Positions 46,450-56,293 are shown, numbered from the stretch's first letter. The stretch is DNA of 64,000 bases from JAGQVA01 sp041391725 (GCA_041391725.1 JAWKNL010000005.1:260222-324221); one strand, 5' to 3'. The notes: a model not told the origin generated them from the letters alone. Numbers and translations: made by a program.

Positions 46450-48459
46450 ATGTATTCAAAGATGCAAAGACAAACCCTTGCTCTGGTTTTGTGCTTACTG
46501 CAATGCGTGTTGTTTACCAGTCTTCAGGGACGCAATTATTACATTGCTTCCAATGGAGACGACGGCAACAACGGGCTTTATGCCTCCAATGGCAGCGGCG
46601 GAAATGGCCCGTGGAAGTCAATTTCCAAAGTGAATTCTTTCTCATTTAAAGCCGGAGATTCTGTATTATTCCGCCGTGGCGACACCTGGAACAATACCGC
46701 CATAAAAGCCAATAATTCGGGCAGCTCCGATAATTATATCGTTTTTGGGGCCTATGGCAGCGGAAATAAGCCCACTTTCCTTTATCAGGGAATGAACATC
46801 GATGGAAGCTGGATTGCTGTCGAAAACCTGATTTTCCGCAATACTGCCTCCAACGGTATTGCCCGTGTCAGCGGGCAGCACCTGATCATCCGCAACTGCG
46901 AAGTATATAGCGCAGGGCAAAACGGAATCCGTATCAAGGGCCTGGGTTTTTCCGGGTTTGAGGATATTCTGGTGGAAGGATGTTATGTCGAAGGTTCGGC
47001 GGTGGACAATTTTACCTGCCACAAAGGTGCAAGTAAAGCTGAGGCTGGTTATGGAATTACCTTTCGCAACAATATCTCCGTAGGCGCCGGAGAAGAAGGT
47101 TATGATTGTACTACCGGTAGCCAGATTCTGTTTGAAGGCAACAGCTCTCACGACAATACGGATGGCAGCATCGTTACGGGCCACGGCGTGCATGATGTCG
47201 TGGTGAGAAAACATTTTTCCTACAACGACGGAGATGCGCTGAAAGTCAAAAATACCAATAACATCCGCTACGAGTATTCGGTTTTTCTGGGAAACAAAAA
47301 CCTGATCAAATTTTCGGAGAACCCCGGAGAAGGTGCTACCCGCAATCTGGAAATTTACAACTGTGTTTTCTGGCAGACGGGTACGGCTACCTTTCTTTCT
47401 GCGGAAAAAACCTCGGGCCCGGTTACATTTAAAAACAACATCTTTGGAGCGGCAACGTCCTCACCCACATTCACCCTGAAAAACAGCGAAAAACTTGGCA
47501 GTGGCGGTAATTTTACTTTTGATTTCAACTTTTATTATAAGCCCAATATCACTGGTAGTACGAGTTTTTTCTCCTCTGGCGGAAAGGCGTACTCTGTTCA
47601 GGATCTGAAATCTCAGTTTGGCAATGAGTCCAACGGCCTGTTTGGAAACCCCGAGTTCATCAATGGTTTTTCCAGCTTCAATGATGTGGCCGACTTCCTG
47701 ATTACTGCCGAATCTCCGCTGATCAATAAAGGTGTATCCGTGGGGGCTACAGCCGATTATTTTGACAACCCCATCGAAACCGGAGAAACGCCTGATATCG
47801 GTATCACCGAGTTTGGTTCTACCGGCGGCGGTGGTGGTACCGGTGGTGGCGGTACAGGTGGCGGCGGTGGTACCGGCGGTGGTGGTACCGGAAACGAACT
47901 TCCCGTAGAATGGCTTTCTTTTGATGCCAAACCCGACTATGTTTTCAACAAAGTCGTTCTCGAATGGGCAACCGCAAGAGAAACCAACAACGTGGAGTTT
48001 GAAGTGCAGCGTTCGCTCGACCAGATCGTCTTTGAAGACCTGTTTTCAGTGGCAGCAATTGGCAATTCGACCACCACTACCGATTATACGGCAGAAGACC
48101 TTTCGCCTGTGGAGGGAACTATCTACTACCGCCTCAAACAGACTGATATAGACGGAAACTTCTCCTATTCGCCCGTTGTAAAGGTCGATTTTGACCCTTC
48201 GGTGAATGCCAAAATTGAAGCTTTCCCAACTGTGTTGTCAGCTGGTTCGACGATAACCATTACCGTGCCTATCGAAGGGCCCGTTACCGTTATCGCAAGG
48301 GTATTTGACACAAGCGGTAAAAAGCTCGCTTCCAAGCAGATAAGGACCGAAAGTGGAATGGTGAAGTATCGTCTGCCAGACTTTATTCCACCCGGGTATT
48401 ATATCCTGGCTGTTGTTGCGGGGACGGAAACGCGGTCTTTTCAGATCTGGATACAGTAG
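46450..48459 (+). CDS. Secreted beta-helix protein with T9SS-like tail
   Basis: 669 residues. Signal peptide (residues about 8-27), then RNYYIASNGDDGNNG and WKSISKVNSFSFKAGDSVLFRRGDTW, the standard opening of lyase-type right-handed beta-helix proteins. The helix spans about 90-420 with IRNCEVYSAGQNGIRIKG-type turns. A glycine/threonine linker of about 25 residues (47818-47890) leads to an FN3-like domain (LEWATARETNNVEFEVQRS) and a C-terminal sorting-like domain (IEAFPTVLSAGSTITI...PPGYYILAVV), where PTV replaces the usual PNP. It may bind or cleave the polysaccharide made by this locus. Its 3' end overlaps the convergent GT4 gene by 77 bp. Confidence 0.8.
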   Translation: MYSKMQRQTLALVLCLLQCVLFTSLQGRNYYIASNGDDGNNGLYASNGSGGNGPWKSISKVNSFSFKAGDSVLFRRGDTWNNTAIKANNSGSSDNYIVFGAYGSGNKPTFLYQGMNIDGSWIAVENLIFRNTASNGIARVSGQHLIIRNCEVYSAGQNGIRIKGLGFSGFEDILVEGCYVEGSAVDNFTCHKGASKAEAGYGITFRNNISVGAGEEGYDCTTGSQILFEGNSSHDNTDGSIVTGHGVHDVVVRKHFSYNDGDALKVKNTNNIRYEYSVFLGNKNLIKFSENPGEGATRNLEIYNCVFWQTGTATFLSAEKTSGPVTFKNNIFGAATSSPTFTLKNSEKLGSGGNFTFDFNFYYKPNITGSTSFFSSGGKAYSVQDLKSQFGNESNGLFGNPEFINGFSSFNDVADFLITAESPLINKGVSVGATADYFDNPIETGETPDIGITEFGSTGGGGGTGGGGTGGGGGTGGGGTGNELPVEWLSFDAKPDYVFNKVVLEWATARETNNVEFEVQRSLDQIVFEDLFSVAAIGNSTTTTDYTAEDLSPVEGTIYYRLKQTDIDGNFSYSPVVKVDFDPSVNAKIEAFPTVLSAGSTITITVPIEGPVTVIARVFDTSGKKLASKQIRTESGMVKYRLPDFIPPGYYILAVVAGTETRSFQIWIQ

Positions 48460-49543
48460 CGCCCGATAATACATCAAGGCAGATGTTTTCCAGTCTTCTG
48501 GCAACAACATTTGCGTGAAATCTCGCTTTCGCATAGTGGAAATTGTGGGTGCTGATCTTTGTCCGAAGGTTCTGATCCTCCAGCAATTGCTCGATCTTCT
48601 GAGTCAGGAGTCTGGCGGTAACTTCTTCAAGGATCAGCCCCATTTTTCCATCTTCAAAAAAGTCTTTAATACCCGCATTGGGAGTAGTGATTACCGGAAG
48701 GCCACAACCCATTGCTTCCAGAAGAGAGTTAGGCATTCCTTCTCCGTGGGTAGAGGGAAAAAGATAAATATCTGCATGGTGAAAAGCGTCCTTTTTGGCC
48801 GATTCCTGCACAAAACCCAGCATTTCCACATCTTTCAGCTTATGATTTTGGATATGCGTTTCAACCTCTTTATATGCGCCACCGGTACCAGCGATCGAAA
48901 GCGTGAGGTTGGGAAAACGGGGCTTCAGCGTTTCGTAGCTTTCAAGGATTTCGAAAATGCCTTTATTTCGCTCCAGGCGCGCCAGAAAAAGAAGATTGAC
49001 TTCCGATGTATCCTGAAGTTTTTTGATGATCTCTACTTCCGTCAGCCCGTCAACCAAACGCTGATCTACGACCGTTGTTTCCTGATATACTGGTTTTTTA
49101 AAGCCCCAGGATTTTACTTTTTCGACAAACTCCTCCGCCAGCACGATTTTCGCATCTGCTTTCATGAAGGTACGCTTCATAAACCACCAGTATTTGGTAG
49201 TAGCGGTTTTTTCAAAGCTCGGTGACCATCCTCTCCAGAAAACCACAACCTTTACCGGAAGAAGAGACGCAATAAAAAAGAATATCCCGTCGCGGAAAAA
49301 TCCTTTAAACTCCAGGGAAGGATTGAGCAGCACCAGGTCGGGGCGGGTTTTACGAATAACCCGGAAAAACTGAAAATAATCAGTAATCATCCGGAAGGCC
49401 GTACTGATTTTTCCTTCTTTTTTTCCTCTTGACCCGTAGGTAAAATAAGCTACCTCCTGAGTAAACTGATGTTGAAGAGCAGTGTAATAATTGGCTTTTC
49501 CGCCAATTACATTCAGATCGGGAACATTGATAAGTATTCGCAA
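48383..49543 (-). CDS. Family 4 glycosyltransferase
   Basis: 386 residues, starting at a TTG (49541-49543) because RILINVPDLNVIGGKANYY is the natural N terminus and no ATG precedes it. GT-B motifs: NLLFLARLERNKGIFEILES, LSIAGTGGAYKEVE, MLGFVQESAKKDAFHHADIYLFPS, then EGMPNSLLEAMGCGLPVITT with the E-x7-E pair. It is the last gene of the minus-strand polysaccharide operon, 32 bp after the polymerase gene. Its C-terminal 25 codons lie antisense to the end of the beta-helix gene. Confidence 0.9.
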   Translation of the reverse strand: MRILINVPDLNVIGGKANYYTALQHQFTQEVAYFTYGSRGKKEGKISTAFRMITDYFQFFRVIRKTRPDLVLLNPSLEFKGFFRDGIFFFIASLLPVKVVVFWRGWSPSFEKTATTKYWWFMKRTFMKADAKIVLAEEFVEKVKSWGFKKPVYQETTVVDQRLVDGLTEVEIIKKLQDTSEVNLLFLARLERNKGIFEILESYETLKPRFPNLTLSIAGTGGAYKEVETHIQNHKLKDVEMLGFVQESAKKDAFHHADIYLFPSTHGEGMPNSLLEAMGCGLPVITTPNAGIKDFFEDGKMGLILEEVTARLLTQKIEQLLEDQNLRTKISTHNFHYAKARFHANVVARRLENICLDVLSGATVSRSEKTAFPSPQQQPGYNTRVE

Positions 49544-49575
49544 AACTGTGGGGATTATTTTTGAGTTAAAATTTA

Positions 49576-50982
49576 TTATACTGTGGTTAGTTCTTGTGAG
49601 GAAACTGCCTGTTCGGCTGTTTCTCGTTCCCTGATTTCCTTTGCAGGGATGGGGTAGGTCATTACCACGACCAGCAGACCCATTACAGGCTGGAAATACA
49701 GGTTGTCAAAGGTGATATACATACAGGAAAACAATGCGTAGGTAATCCTGATGATTTTAAAATGTGGCAGTTCTCCCACAGATGCCGGCGGGCGCCAGAA
49801 GCCGATTGAAACGAGGAAAAGTATCTGCAGGATCATCCCCAGAATGCCCGTTTCGGCGATATACCACGAAAGTGCGGTACGGCCAATGTCCCACCCGGGA
49901 AACAGCTTGTCGAGTTCGCCTTCGGCTCCTCTCATGGAGTTTTGGGACGTGCTCCCCGGGCCTCTGCCCAGCAATACGTGGAAAGTACTTTTTTGTATCT
50001 GTTCAAAAGCTACCATTACTGCAGCTCCCCGTTTCAACTGCCCGCCTTTGGCAAATTTGCCTTCTGCCGAGTCATCACCAAAAATATAAGCTTTGTAAAA
50101 CTCGGGGTCCATCATTTTTTCTGAAGTGGTCTGCCCGCCATCCGAACTGTACGCCTCGTCCTGATACCCCGCAAAAATGACGCCTACCACTGACAGAAAT
50201 ATAAATCCTCCAATGAGTTTAAGCATGTGTTTTTTTACCACCTCAAATCCTGTCTGGGCTATGATCGCTCCGATAATGATGAAGAGGAAAATAAATACTA
50301 CCTTGTCGTTGGCGAAGGCGAATGAACCGACAATCAGCAACAGGGCGACAGGTACAGAAACCGGCAGGTTTTTCATCGGCCTTTCCTCAAACCAGTAAAC
50401 GATAAGGATGGTAATACAAATCAGTTGGTAATAGTTGAACCCTCCGTCAGCTGCGAAAAAGCCGGTGACCATGTCCGGAGAACCAATATGAAGCACCGCC
50501 ACAAAGACCATCCGCTGAAATATGGCATAAAACCCCGACAAAATTCCCGTAATCACGATAAAACTCATGATGTCTTCTTTGTCGTAATATTCATATACCA
50601 CCCGGAAAATAGCAAAATAGGCAAACATCATCAGGTATCCCCGTTGCGGGAATATAATGGAAAACGGCTTTACATAATTCAGCAGCATGGACAAGAGGGT
50701 CACCAAAGCGATGCCCGAATACACTGCCATCGGCCCACGTGGAAAGCGGATTTTGTTGATTTTAAATAGCGCAGTGCCCAGCGCTATGGCAACCAGCGCA
50801 AAAAAAGCAAACCAGTTGAGGTTAAAGGGCCCTTTTACTCCGAAAAACCGGGAGAGATAACCCAGCGGGGTAAAACACAGGATGTAGCCAATCCAGAAAA
50901 TGGTTTTCTTGTTTCTGAGGATAATCAGCCCCAGCAGAATGACCACGATGGCCCCTCCTATGGCGAAAAACATTTCTATCAT
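49576..50982 (-). CDS. O-antigen polymerase/ligase-like membrane protein (Wzy-type)
   Basis: 468 residues with about eleven membrane helices. It has a large loop (about residues 285-375) carrying LLGRGPGSTSQNSMRG and LFPGWDIGRTALSWYIAETG, the usual Wzy_C/O-antigen-ligase loop with its conserved Arg and Glu. It would join repeat units outside the inner membrane. Position in the operon beside wzx, wza and wzc genes favours a polymerase over a ligase. Its ATG overlaps the stop of sulfotransferase 2. Confidence 0.85.
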   Translation of the reverse strand: MIEMFFAIGGAIVVILLGLIILRNKKTIFWIGYILCFTPLGYLSRFFGVKGPFNLNWFAFFALVAIALGTALFKINKIRFPRGPMAVYSGIALVTLLSMLLNYVKPFSIIFPQRGYLMMFAYFAIFRVVYEYYDKEDIMSFIVITGILSGFYAIFQRMVFVAVLHIGSPDMVTGFFAADGGFNYYQLICITILIVYWFEERPMKNLPVSVPVALLLIVGSFAFANDKVVFIFLFIIIGAIIAQTGFEVVKKHMLKLIGGFIFLSVVGVIFAGYQDEAYSSDGGQTTSEKMMDPEFYKAYIFGDDSAEGKFAKGGQLKRGAAVMVAFEQIQKSTFHVLLGRGPGSTSQNSMRGAEGELDKLFPGWDIGRTALSWYIAETGILGMILQILFLVSIGFWRPPASVGELPHFKIIRITYALFSCMYITFDNLYFQPVMGLLVVVMTYPIPAKEIRERETAEQAVSSQELTTV

Positions 50983-51791
50983 TTCTTTGGGTTTGTGGGG
51001 TTGCTTTTTGCATAAAACTGCTGGTTCCAGTAGTACTGTGGCGTAAGCAGGGCAGAGGTCACCGGGTGAAATCCGTTTTTCATCCAGGAGTGGTCATACA
51101 CGATTTTGCCCTGCCGTGAAGGGTCGTTTTTCATCCGGTTTCCATAGATGTCGTGGTAAACCGAACCACGGGGTTCTGCTGGTGCAGGAGGTAGCTCCAT
51201 AAACCGAAACAGGTCGTCTTTTACCGAATCAAACCTGAATACCAGGTCCTCATACACTACAGTTTTATATTCATATCCGCTTTGTTTGAGGAATCGCATA
51301 TTTCTCAGGTTGGCATTGAGCCAGCGGTAACCTTCATATACATTTCCGTAGTGTTTCCTTCCTTTGCGGATATTGGTTTTTTTGACCGAACCCAGCCAGC
51401 TACGGATATCTCTGATAACGAGAATGACTTTTATTTTATGATTTGGGTAGTGTGCAGACTGGTAGTATTTCCGGAGAAAATCCAGTGATTTGGAGGCGTC
51501 CACCATGGTTGTACCCGGAAAGGAGGATTCATAGGCCGTCAGAATGGCATCGAGTGCCTCCTGCCGGCTTGATCCTGAAATTTTTTCACGTAGGGGTCCC
51601 CAAACGGTGCAATCGCTGATGGTTTCTCCGCAGGAGCAAAGGGGGATATCTTTTTCTTCGACGCCGCTTTCCAACTCCTTCAGCAATTTGGCTACTTCTC
51701 CCATACCTACCACCTGAGGATGAGAGGATAGCACCATTTGCAGAAATGTCGATCCGCTGTGACCAAGTCCGAGTATATAGACAATATTCAT
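50979..51791 (-). CDS. Sulfotransferase 2
   Basis: About 270 residues from the ATG at 51791 (MNIVYILGLGHSGSTFLQMV); a TTG two codons earlier is unlikely. PAPS loop GLGHSGSTFLQMVLSSHP and 3'-phosphate motif VILVIRDIRSWLGSVKK. A cysteine group (LCSCGETISDCTVWG) follows the first helix, unlike the other three sulfotransferases here. It is cytoplasmic and probably modifies a lipid-linked precursor. It sits between the polymerase and a GT4 gene. Confidence 0.85.
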   Translation of the reverse strand: MNIVYILGLGHSGSTFLQMVLSSHPQVVGMGEVAKLLKELESGVEEKDIPLCSCGETISDCTVWGPLREKISGSSRQEALDAILTAYESSFPGTTMVDASKSLDFLRKYYQSAHYPNHKIKVILVIRDIRSWLGSVKKTNIRKGRKHYGNVYEGYRWLNANLRNMRFLKQSGYEYKTVVYEDLVFRFDSVKDDLFRFMELPPAPAEPRGSVYHDIYGNRMKNDPSRQGKIVYDHSWMKNGFHPVTSALLTPQYYWNQQFYAKSNPTNPKK

Positions 51792-51793
51792 AT

Positions 51794-52888
51794 TCAAAAC
51801 GTCGATTTGAGCACAGTTTCCAATGTATCTACTGCCGCACCAATTTCAAAGTTGGCTTTGGCAAATGCCTTACAGCGATCCGAAATCGCTTGCCACCGGC
51901 CATGATCTGCAAGCAAAGTCTCAATCCATCGCTCAATCTCTTCCGGATCATTGCTTACCAGCCCGAGCTGGTGGGTGGCGATCATTTCGTCGGGATCTAC
52001 AAAATAGGAGATCACCGGTACGCCGCGTTGCCAGGCTTCAATGAAAGTATTGGAAAAACCTTCATAATCACTTGTATTCACCAAAAACTTTGCCCCATTT
52101 AACTTTTTGTGCACTTCTTCGGGCAAAACTTTTCCGTGAAGGACAATTTCGGCGTTTTCCTGTGCCTTTTGTTTGATCAAAAGACTCAACGGGTCATTGC
52201 CCAGTCCGCCGATCATTTCAAAAGAAAGGCCTTTGCCTTTGAGATTATCGGCGAGCGCAGCAAACCGCTCCGGGTGTTTAAAATCCTGCATACGGCCTAT
52301 CCACAAAATGGTATCGCTGCGCGGGGTCAGGCGATCGTGCGCCGGCACCGGGTGTGCGTTGTAAATTTGTTTTCCGCGTAAACCCAGATTTTTTTCAAGC
52401 AGTGCCTCCTGGTTTTGGGTCTGCGACAGGATCAGATCAATTTGAGGAAGCGTACGGAAAAACAGCCACTCATTGATTCGGTGAAAAGCCTGGATAAAGG
52501 GAGAGCCGTGGCGTTCAAGTTCGCCTCCGGGGGTGAGTTGCGAATCACGGGAAAAAGCCCATACCACTTTTCCCCCAGTGCTGCGGGAAAAAAGGTTGAG
52601 CCAGAACAAATAAGAAATATTTGCCCGGGTGTACCAGTAGTCGGCGCGGATTTCCTTCATTTTACGGCGTATGGCCAGAAAATTCATCCATTTAAGGTAG
52701 CTTTTTCGAGGAGGAATAGGATGAACCCATATTCCGTCCATCAGTTCTGCTTTTTTCTTTTTTGACTCCCTCAGGTAATGCACTTCCCAGTTGCGGGCGG
52801 CAAGCTCACGCGCAAGGTAATAGCACTGGGTTTCAGCACCACCTGTATATTCGAGGTGAAAGTGGGGGAGGACAAAACAGATTTTCAT
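51794..52888 (-). CDS. Family 4 glycosyltransferase
   Basis: 364 residues. N terminus MKICFVLPHFHLEYTGGAET gives the acceptor-side Gly-Gly motif. The C-terminal half has ILWIGRMQDFKHPERFAAL, FEMIGGLGNDP, VLHGKVLPEEVHKKL and the donor motif DYEGFSNTFIEAWQRGVPVISY. Retaining GT-B enzyme for one linkage of the repeat unit. 2 bp separate it from sulfotransferase 2 and 19 bp from sulfotransferase 3. Confidence 0.92.
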   Translation of the reverse strand: MKICFVLPHFHLEYTGGAETQCYYLARELAARNWEVHYLRESKKKKAELMDGIWVHPIPPRKSYLKWMNFLAIRRKMKEIRADYWYTRANISYLFWLNLFSRSTGGKVVWAFSRDSQLTPGGELERHGSPFIQAFHRINEWLFFRTLPQIDLILSQTQNQEALLEKNLGLRGKQIYNAHPVPAHDRLTPRSDTILWIGRMQDFKHPERFAALADNLKGKGLSFEMIGGLGNDPLSLLIKQKAQENAEIVLHGKVLPEEVHKKLNGAKFLVNTSDYEGFSNTFIEAWQRGVPVISYFVDPDEMIATHQLGLVSNDPEEIERWIETLLADHGRWQAISDRCKAFAKANFEIGAAVDTLETVLKSTF

Positions 52889-52907
52889 TTCAGGGTGTGC
52901 TAAATTA

Positions 52908-53864
52908 TCAGTGAATTTGGTATTTGGTATTCATCTCAAAGTCGCCATACTGGTAGTGGTCGATGCCAAAGGCTTCGAGGATTTCAAAGGTTCTTTTCTC
53001 TTCTTCGGGAGAAATTTTGGCTTTCCATTTTTCTACCAGCCAGCGGCGGTTTCTTTTGATTTGCTCGGGGTCGAGCAATACAGCCTGCGATTCTTTTTCC
53101 GACTTGCGGGAAGAAGCCGAGGCTTTATTGATGCGGGAAAGCATTTGTTCCGGGTCTTTAAATCCCAGTTGGGAGACCATATGTGCAACCATTTTTTCCG
53201 GCTCCAGAACCAACTGCTCGTAGGAAATAAACAGCCAGTCGGGTTGCATCTGGCGCAGTGGCATAAGGTTTTGCAGCGTCCAGTCGAGCACCGCTCTTTC
53301 GTAATCCGTACCTTTGTTGAGGATATCAACCCCGGTTTTATACTCTTTGTCGCTCAGGTTTTTTCTGAAATCAGAATACAAAAATGAAGGCAGCCGCGGG
53401 CTTTTGCTCCGGGAGAAGGAAACCGGTATCGGGTGGCGAAGGAGATAGACGATTTGGCCGTCAAACTGTTCCTGAAACCAGCCGATAAAATCTTCTCCGG
53501 AGAAAAGGATTTTGAAAATGATACGGTCTGTTTTCAGATGCCACAGATCGGAAAACGGCGCAGGCCGCTTCCAGCGCAGATCATTGTCTTTTCCCTTGAG
53601 AAACTCCTGAACATAGCGGGAAATCTGCCCGCGTTTGGATTCATCAAACATTTCGTTCCACTCACTAAACCCCAGATGATCGCTGACCACAGGGTTGCGG
53701 AGATTAAAGGGTTCTTTCACCATTTTGAACCCCGGTTGAGCCGCGATGATTTCGGTCAGCCAGGTACTTCCGCTACGCGGAGTGGAAAAGAGGAAAACGT
53801 TTTTTTCCTTTCCGGGGTTATGAAAAGTAGAGCGGTGTTTAATGAATTGTTTAACCAGTTCCAT
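52908..53864 (-). CDS. Sulfotransferase 3
   Basis: 318 residues. PAPS loop FLFSTPRSGSTWLTEIIAAQ and 3'-phosphate motif QIVYLLRHPIPVSFSRSK are both well formed. A long basic C-terminal region (KRNRRWLVEKWKAKISPEEE) may contact an acidic acceptor. It lies 8 bp after sulfotransferase 4. Target and position of sulfation unknown. Confidence 0.88.
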   Translation of the reverse strand: MELVKQFIKHRSTFHNPGKEKNVFLFSTPRSGSTWLTEIIAAQPGFKMVKEPFNLRNPVVSDHLGFSEWNEMFDESKRGQISRYVQEFLKGKDNDLRWKRPAPFSDLWHLKTDRIIFKILFSGEDFIGWFQEQFDGQIVYLLRHPIPVSFSRSKSPRLPSFLYSDFRKNLSDKEYKTGVDILNKGTDYERAVLDWTLQNLMPLRQMQPDWLFISYEQLVLEPEKMVAHMVSQLGFKDPEQMLSRINKASASSRKSEKESQAVLLDPEQIKRNRRWLVEKWKAKISPEEEKRTFEILEAFGIDHYQYGDFEMNTKYQIH

Positions 53865-53872
53865 CGTTGTTC

Positions 53873-54679
53873 TCAGACTTTATTCCAAACACTCAGATCA
53901 CGTCCCACGAGATTTCCCAACATTTCATTTTTGTTGCCGTAGTAATTGTCTATCAACCACTTACGGGTTTCTTTTGTCATCGGCGGCAGGGTAGCCCGGT
54001 TCATATCTTCGAGCCGGGTAGCCAGGCTGCCCAGATTTACCTTGCGTGAAGCTTTGGACAGATAATACAGCGGCTTGCTTTTTACCAGCAGCTTTTTAGA
54101 GTCAGAGGTATTTACCCGCTGGTCTGCAAGCGAAGGATCAAACGAAGGATCCACCCCGATAAATTCAAAAATCTGGCTCAGAAACCCTGCACTGTCCTTT
54201 TTGATATCGTCAAAAAACATGACCAGGAGGTTTTCTTTGGGGAAAATGTCATAATAACGGCTGAGATGCTCAGCATAAAACCCCTCTTCAATAAATTCGG
54301 GTTTTGCCATTACTTTTTCTTCAAAAGACAATCCTTTGTTTTCAATAAACTTGCCCCGGGAGTTCCAGTAACGAGAATACAGGCGGTCCACCGGGTTGCG
54401 GAGCGTTACGATCATCTTGATCGGCCCCAGGTGGTCATATATTCTTTGTGCAACAGGTTCGCGGTGGAGATAAGCAGGTGTGGCTTCACCGACAGCTTTA
54501 AAGCCGGATGCACCTTCAAAGAAGTTTTCATAATACCCGATTCCTTCTTCGTAGAAACGGTCAAAAAAGTGGATTTCTTTTTTAGAGGGCATAAAAACTT
54601 CGGGGTGCTGGATAAGATTTTTCTGTATCCATGTGGTTCCGGCTCTTGGAGCTCCGATGATAAGGAAATTTGGAAGCAT
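53873..54679 (-). CDS. Sulfotransferase 4 (heparan-sulfate NDST/HS3ST-like domain)
   Basis: 268 residues. PAPS loop FLIIGAPRAGTTWIQKNLIQ, then KKEIHFFDRFYEEGIGYYENFF and KAVGEATPAYL, followed by the 3'-phosphate motif MIVTLRNPVDRLYSRYWNSR. This order (KEIHFFD, GE-x-TP-x-Y, RNPVDRLYS) is the hallmark of the Sulfotransfer_1 group that includes animal heparan-sulfate sulfotransferases and many bacterial relatives. Probably N- or O-sulfation of an amino-sugar or uronic-acid-containing unit. Confidence 0.9.
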   Translation of the reverse strand: MLPNFLIIGAPRAGTTWIQKNLIQHPEVFMPSKKEIHFFDRFYEEGIGYYENFFEGASGFKAVGEATPAYLHREPVAQRIYDHLGPIKMIVTLRNPVDRLYSRYWNSRGKFIENKGLSFEEKVMAKPEFIEEGFYAEHLSRYYDIFPKENLLVMFFDDIKKDSAGFLSQIFEFIGVDPSFDPSLADQRVNTSDSKKLLVKSKPLYYLSKASRKVNLGSLATRLEDMNRATLPPMTKETRKWLIDNYYGNKNEMLGNLVGRDLSVWNKV

Positions 54680-54724
54680 AACTGCCTGGTATGATTGGTA
54701 TTGCTATTAATCAGAATAAAAAAC

Positions 54725-56227
54725 TCAGAATACAAACTGCACAACCTTTTTGACCTTTTTGGGTACGAGGTCGAAAAACAATGTCCGCTGTGCACCGGTG
54801 AAAATGGGATTAAACTTCATCACAAAGAAATACAGCACCGTTGCAAAAGCCGCGAGGACATACAAATTGATGGGCAGGTTTTCTTTCATGAGATAGATTA
54901 CCCCCGCCGTGATCAGGGTGTTGAGCATCGATTTTGCTGCTGATTGCCAGGGTATTTGTACCTCAATATGTTTGCGGGTAAGGTAATAGACGATCAGGTT
55001 TTTCAGGAATACGCTTGCAGCTGTAGATATGGCCATTCCCGTAGCGCCATACAGATAAGCAAGCGGAATACCCGTTGCGATATTAAAAATAATCGACAGC
55101 TTGGAGTACAGCAAAATCATGGGTTTTTTGATGGCCTGTGCAACCATTCCCAGCGGGATGGAATAAAAAACCAGAAAGATCAGAAAGACAATCAGCGGGA
55201 AATAGGCATCCGCAGTATAGTCTTTTTCAAATACCAGCACAAGGAAATCTTTTCCCAGAGGCAACAGGATCGCCAGGAAGAGAAAGCCAATAATATTGTT
55301 GGCATTAAACATAAACTGAAACATCCGGTTTACTTCCGCTTCTTTTTTCTCACTGGAATCGTATCGGCTGAAAAAAGCAGGTTCTGACACAGGCTTAAAC
55401 ATCTTTTCCGGATAGAAATCCATCAGTTTGGTAAGCACCCGCGTAGCCAGTACGTAGATGGCTACCTGCGTGGGATTGGACCAGTAGCCGAGGATGTAGC
55501 GGTCGATATCCGTTCCCAGAAATGAAGTGCCTATTTTATTTACATAACTAACCCGGCGGTAACTTTTTTCTTCGTCAGTTTCTTTGAGTTTTCGGGTGAA
55601 TACCATGCGCCAGTTTGGCCAGGTTGAGTTGAATACTACAAAAGAAATACCGATGATAAAGTAGATGGTATCCACAACAGAGAATGCATACATAAAATAG
55701 AGGAAACTCTGTTTGGTCTGAATCCCCCAGATAATGGATGCCAACCGAAGCGCCTGATACGCAATACGCGAGTACAGCATATGTTTCTGCATAAACCGCG
55801 CATTCAGCATCTTCTGCACATACACAAAACCAAAGGTGGAAATGAGCGATCCCTGGAAGGCGATAAAGTGTACTTTATACTGGCCAATCTGAAACTGGGG
55901 TGCCCAGAAATCATAGGTAAAAACCAGAATCAGTGCAATGCCCGCAGCCAGAGACATATTGGGTATAATAATCTGCCAGAACCGGGTGCCGATTTCTTTT
56001 TTGTCTTCTATCGACGGAATAAACCGCGTGATATAGTTGTCCCATCCCATTGAGATGGCAATATTGAGCATAAACGGAAGTCCCGTAAACAAGCCCATTG
56101 CCCCGTATTCCACCTCGTCGAGATATCTGACAAGATAGACCATCCCAAAAAGCGAAATAAACAGGTTGAATATTGAAATCCCGATAGAGTAGGGTAGCGA
56201 CTGCTTTACTTTCTTTTTTACACTCAC
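54725..56227 (-). CDS. wzx: Oligosaccharide flippase, Wzx-type
   Basis: 500 residues starting at a GTG (MSVKKKVKQSLPYSIGISIF). Twelve to fourteen membrane helices with the typical first pair (FNLFISLFGMVYLVRYLDEVEYGAMGLF) and GWDNYITRFIP. Member of the polysaccharide transport (PST/MVF) family, moving the lipid-linked repeat unit to the periplasmic face. Neighbours Wza, Wzc and the polymerase fit a Wzx/Wzy-dependent route. Confidence 0.88.
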   Translation of the reverse strand: MSVKKKVKQSLPYSIGISIFNLFISLFGMVYLVRYLDEVEYGAMGLFTGLPFMLNIAISMGWDNYITRFIPSIEDKKEIGTRFWQIIIPNMSLAAGIALILVFTYDFWAPQFQIGQYKVHFIAFQGSLISTFGFVYVQKMLNARFMQKHMLYSRIAYQALRLASIIWGIQTKQSFLYFMYAFSVVDTIYFIIGISFVVFNSTWPNWRMVFTRKLKETDEEKSYRRVSYVNKIGTSFLGTDIDRYILGYWSNPTQVAIYVLATRVLTKLMDFYPEKMFKPVSEPAFFSRYDSSEKKEAEVNRMFQFMFNANNIIGFLFLAILLPLGKDFLVLVFEKDYTADAYFPLIVFLIFLVFYSIPLGMVAQAIKKPMILLYSKLSIIFNIATGIPLAYLYGATGMAISTAASVFLKNLIVYYLTRKHIEVQIPWQSAAKSMLNTLITAGVIYLMKENLPINLYVLAAFATVLYFFVMKFNPIFTGAQRTLFFDLVPKKVKKVVQFVF

Positions 56228-56293
56228 AATGAATGATTTAAGCTAATAAATCTGTGATGAATTACAGTGGTTATAATTGATATTTTGTGAGAA

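Noticed and set aside
48515..49225. 236-codon open frame antisense to a GT4 gene
   Set aside because: The minus strand carries clear GT-B motifs across the same region; the plus-strand frame has none.
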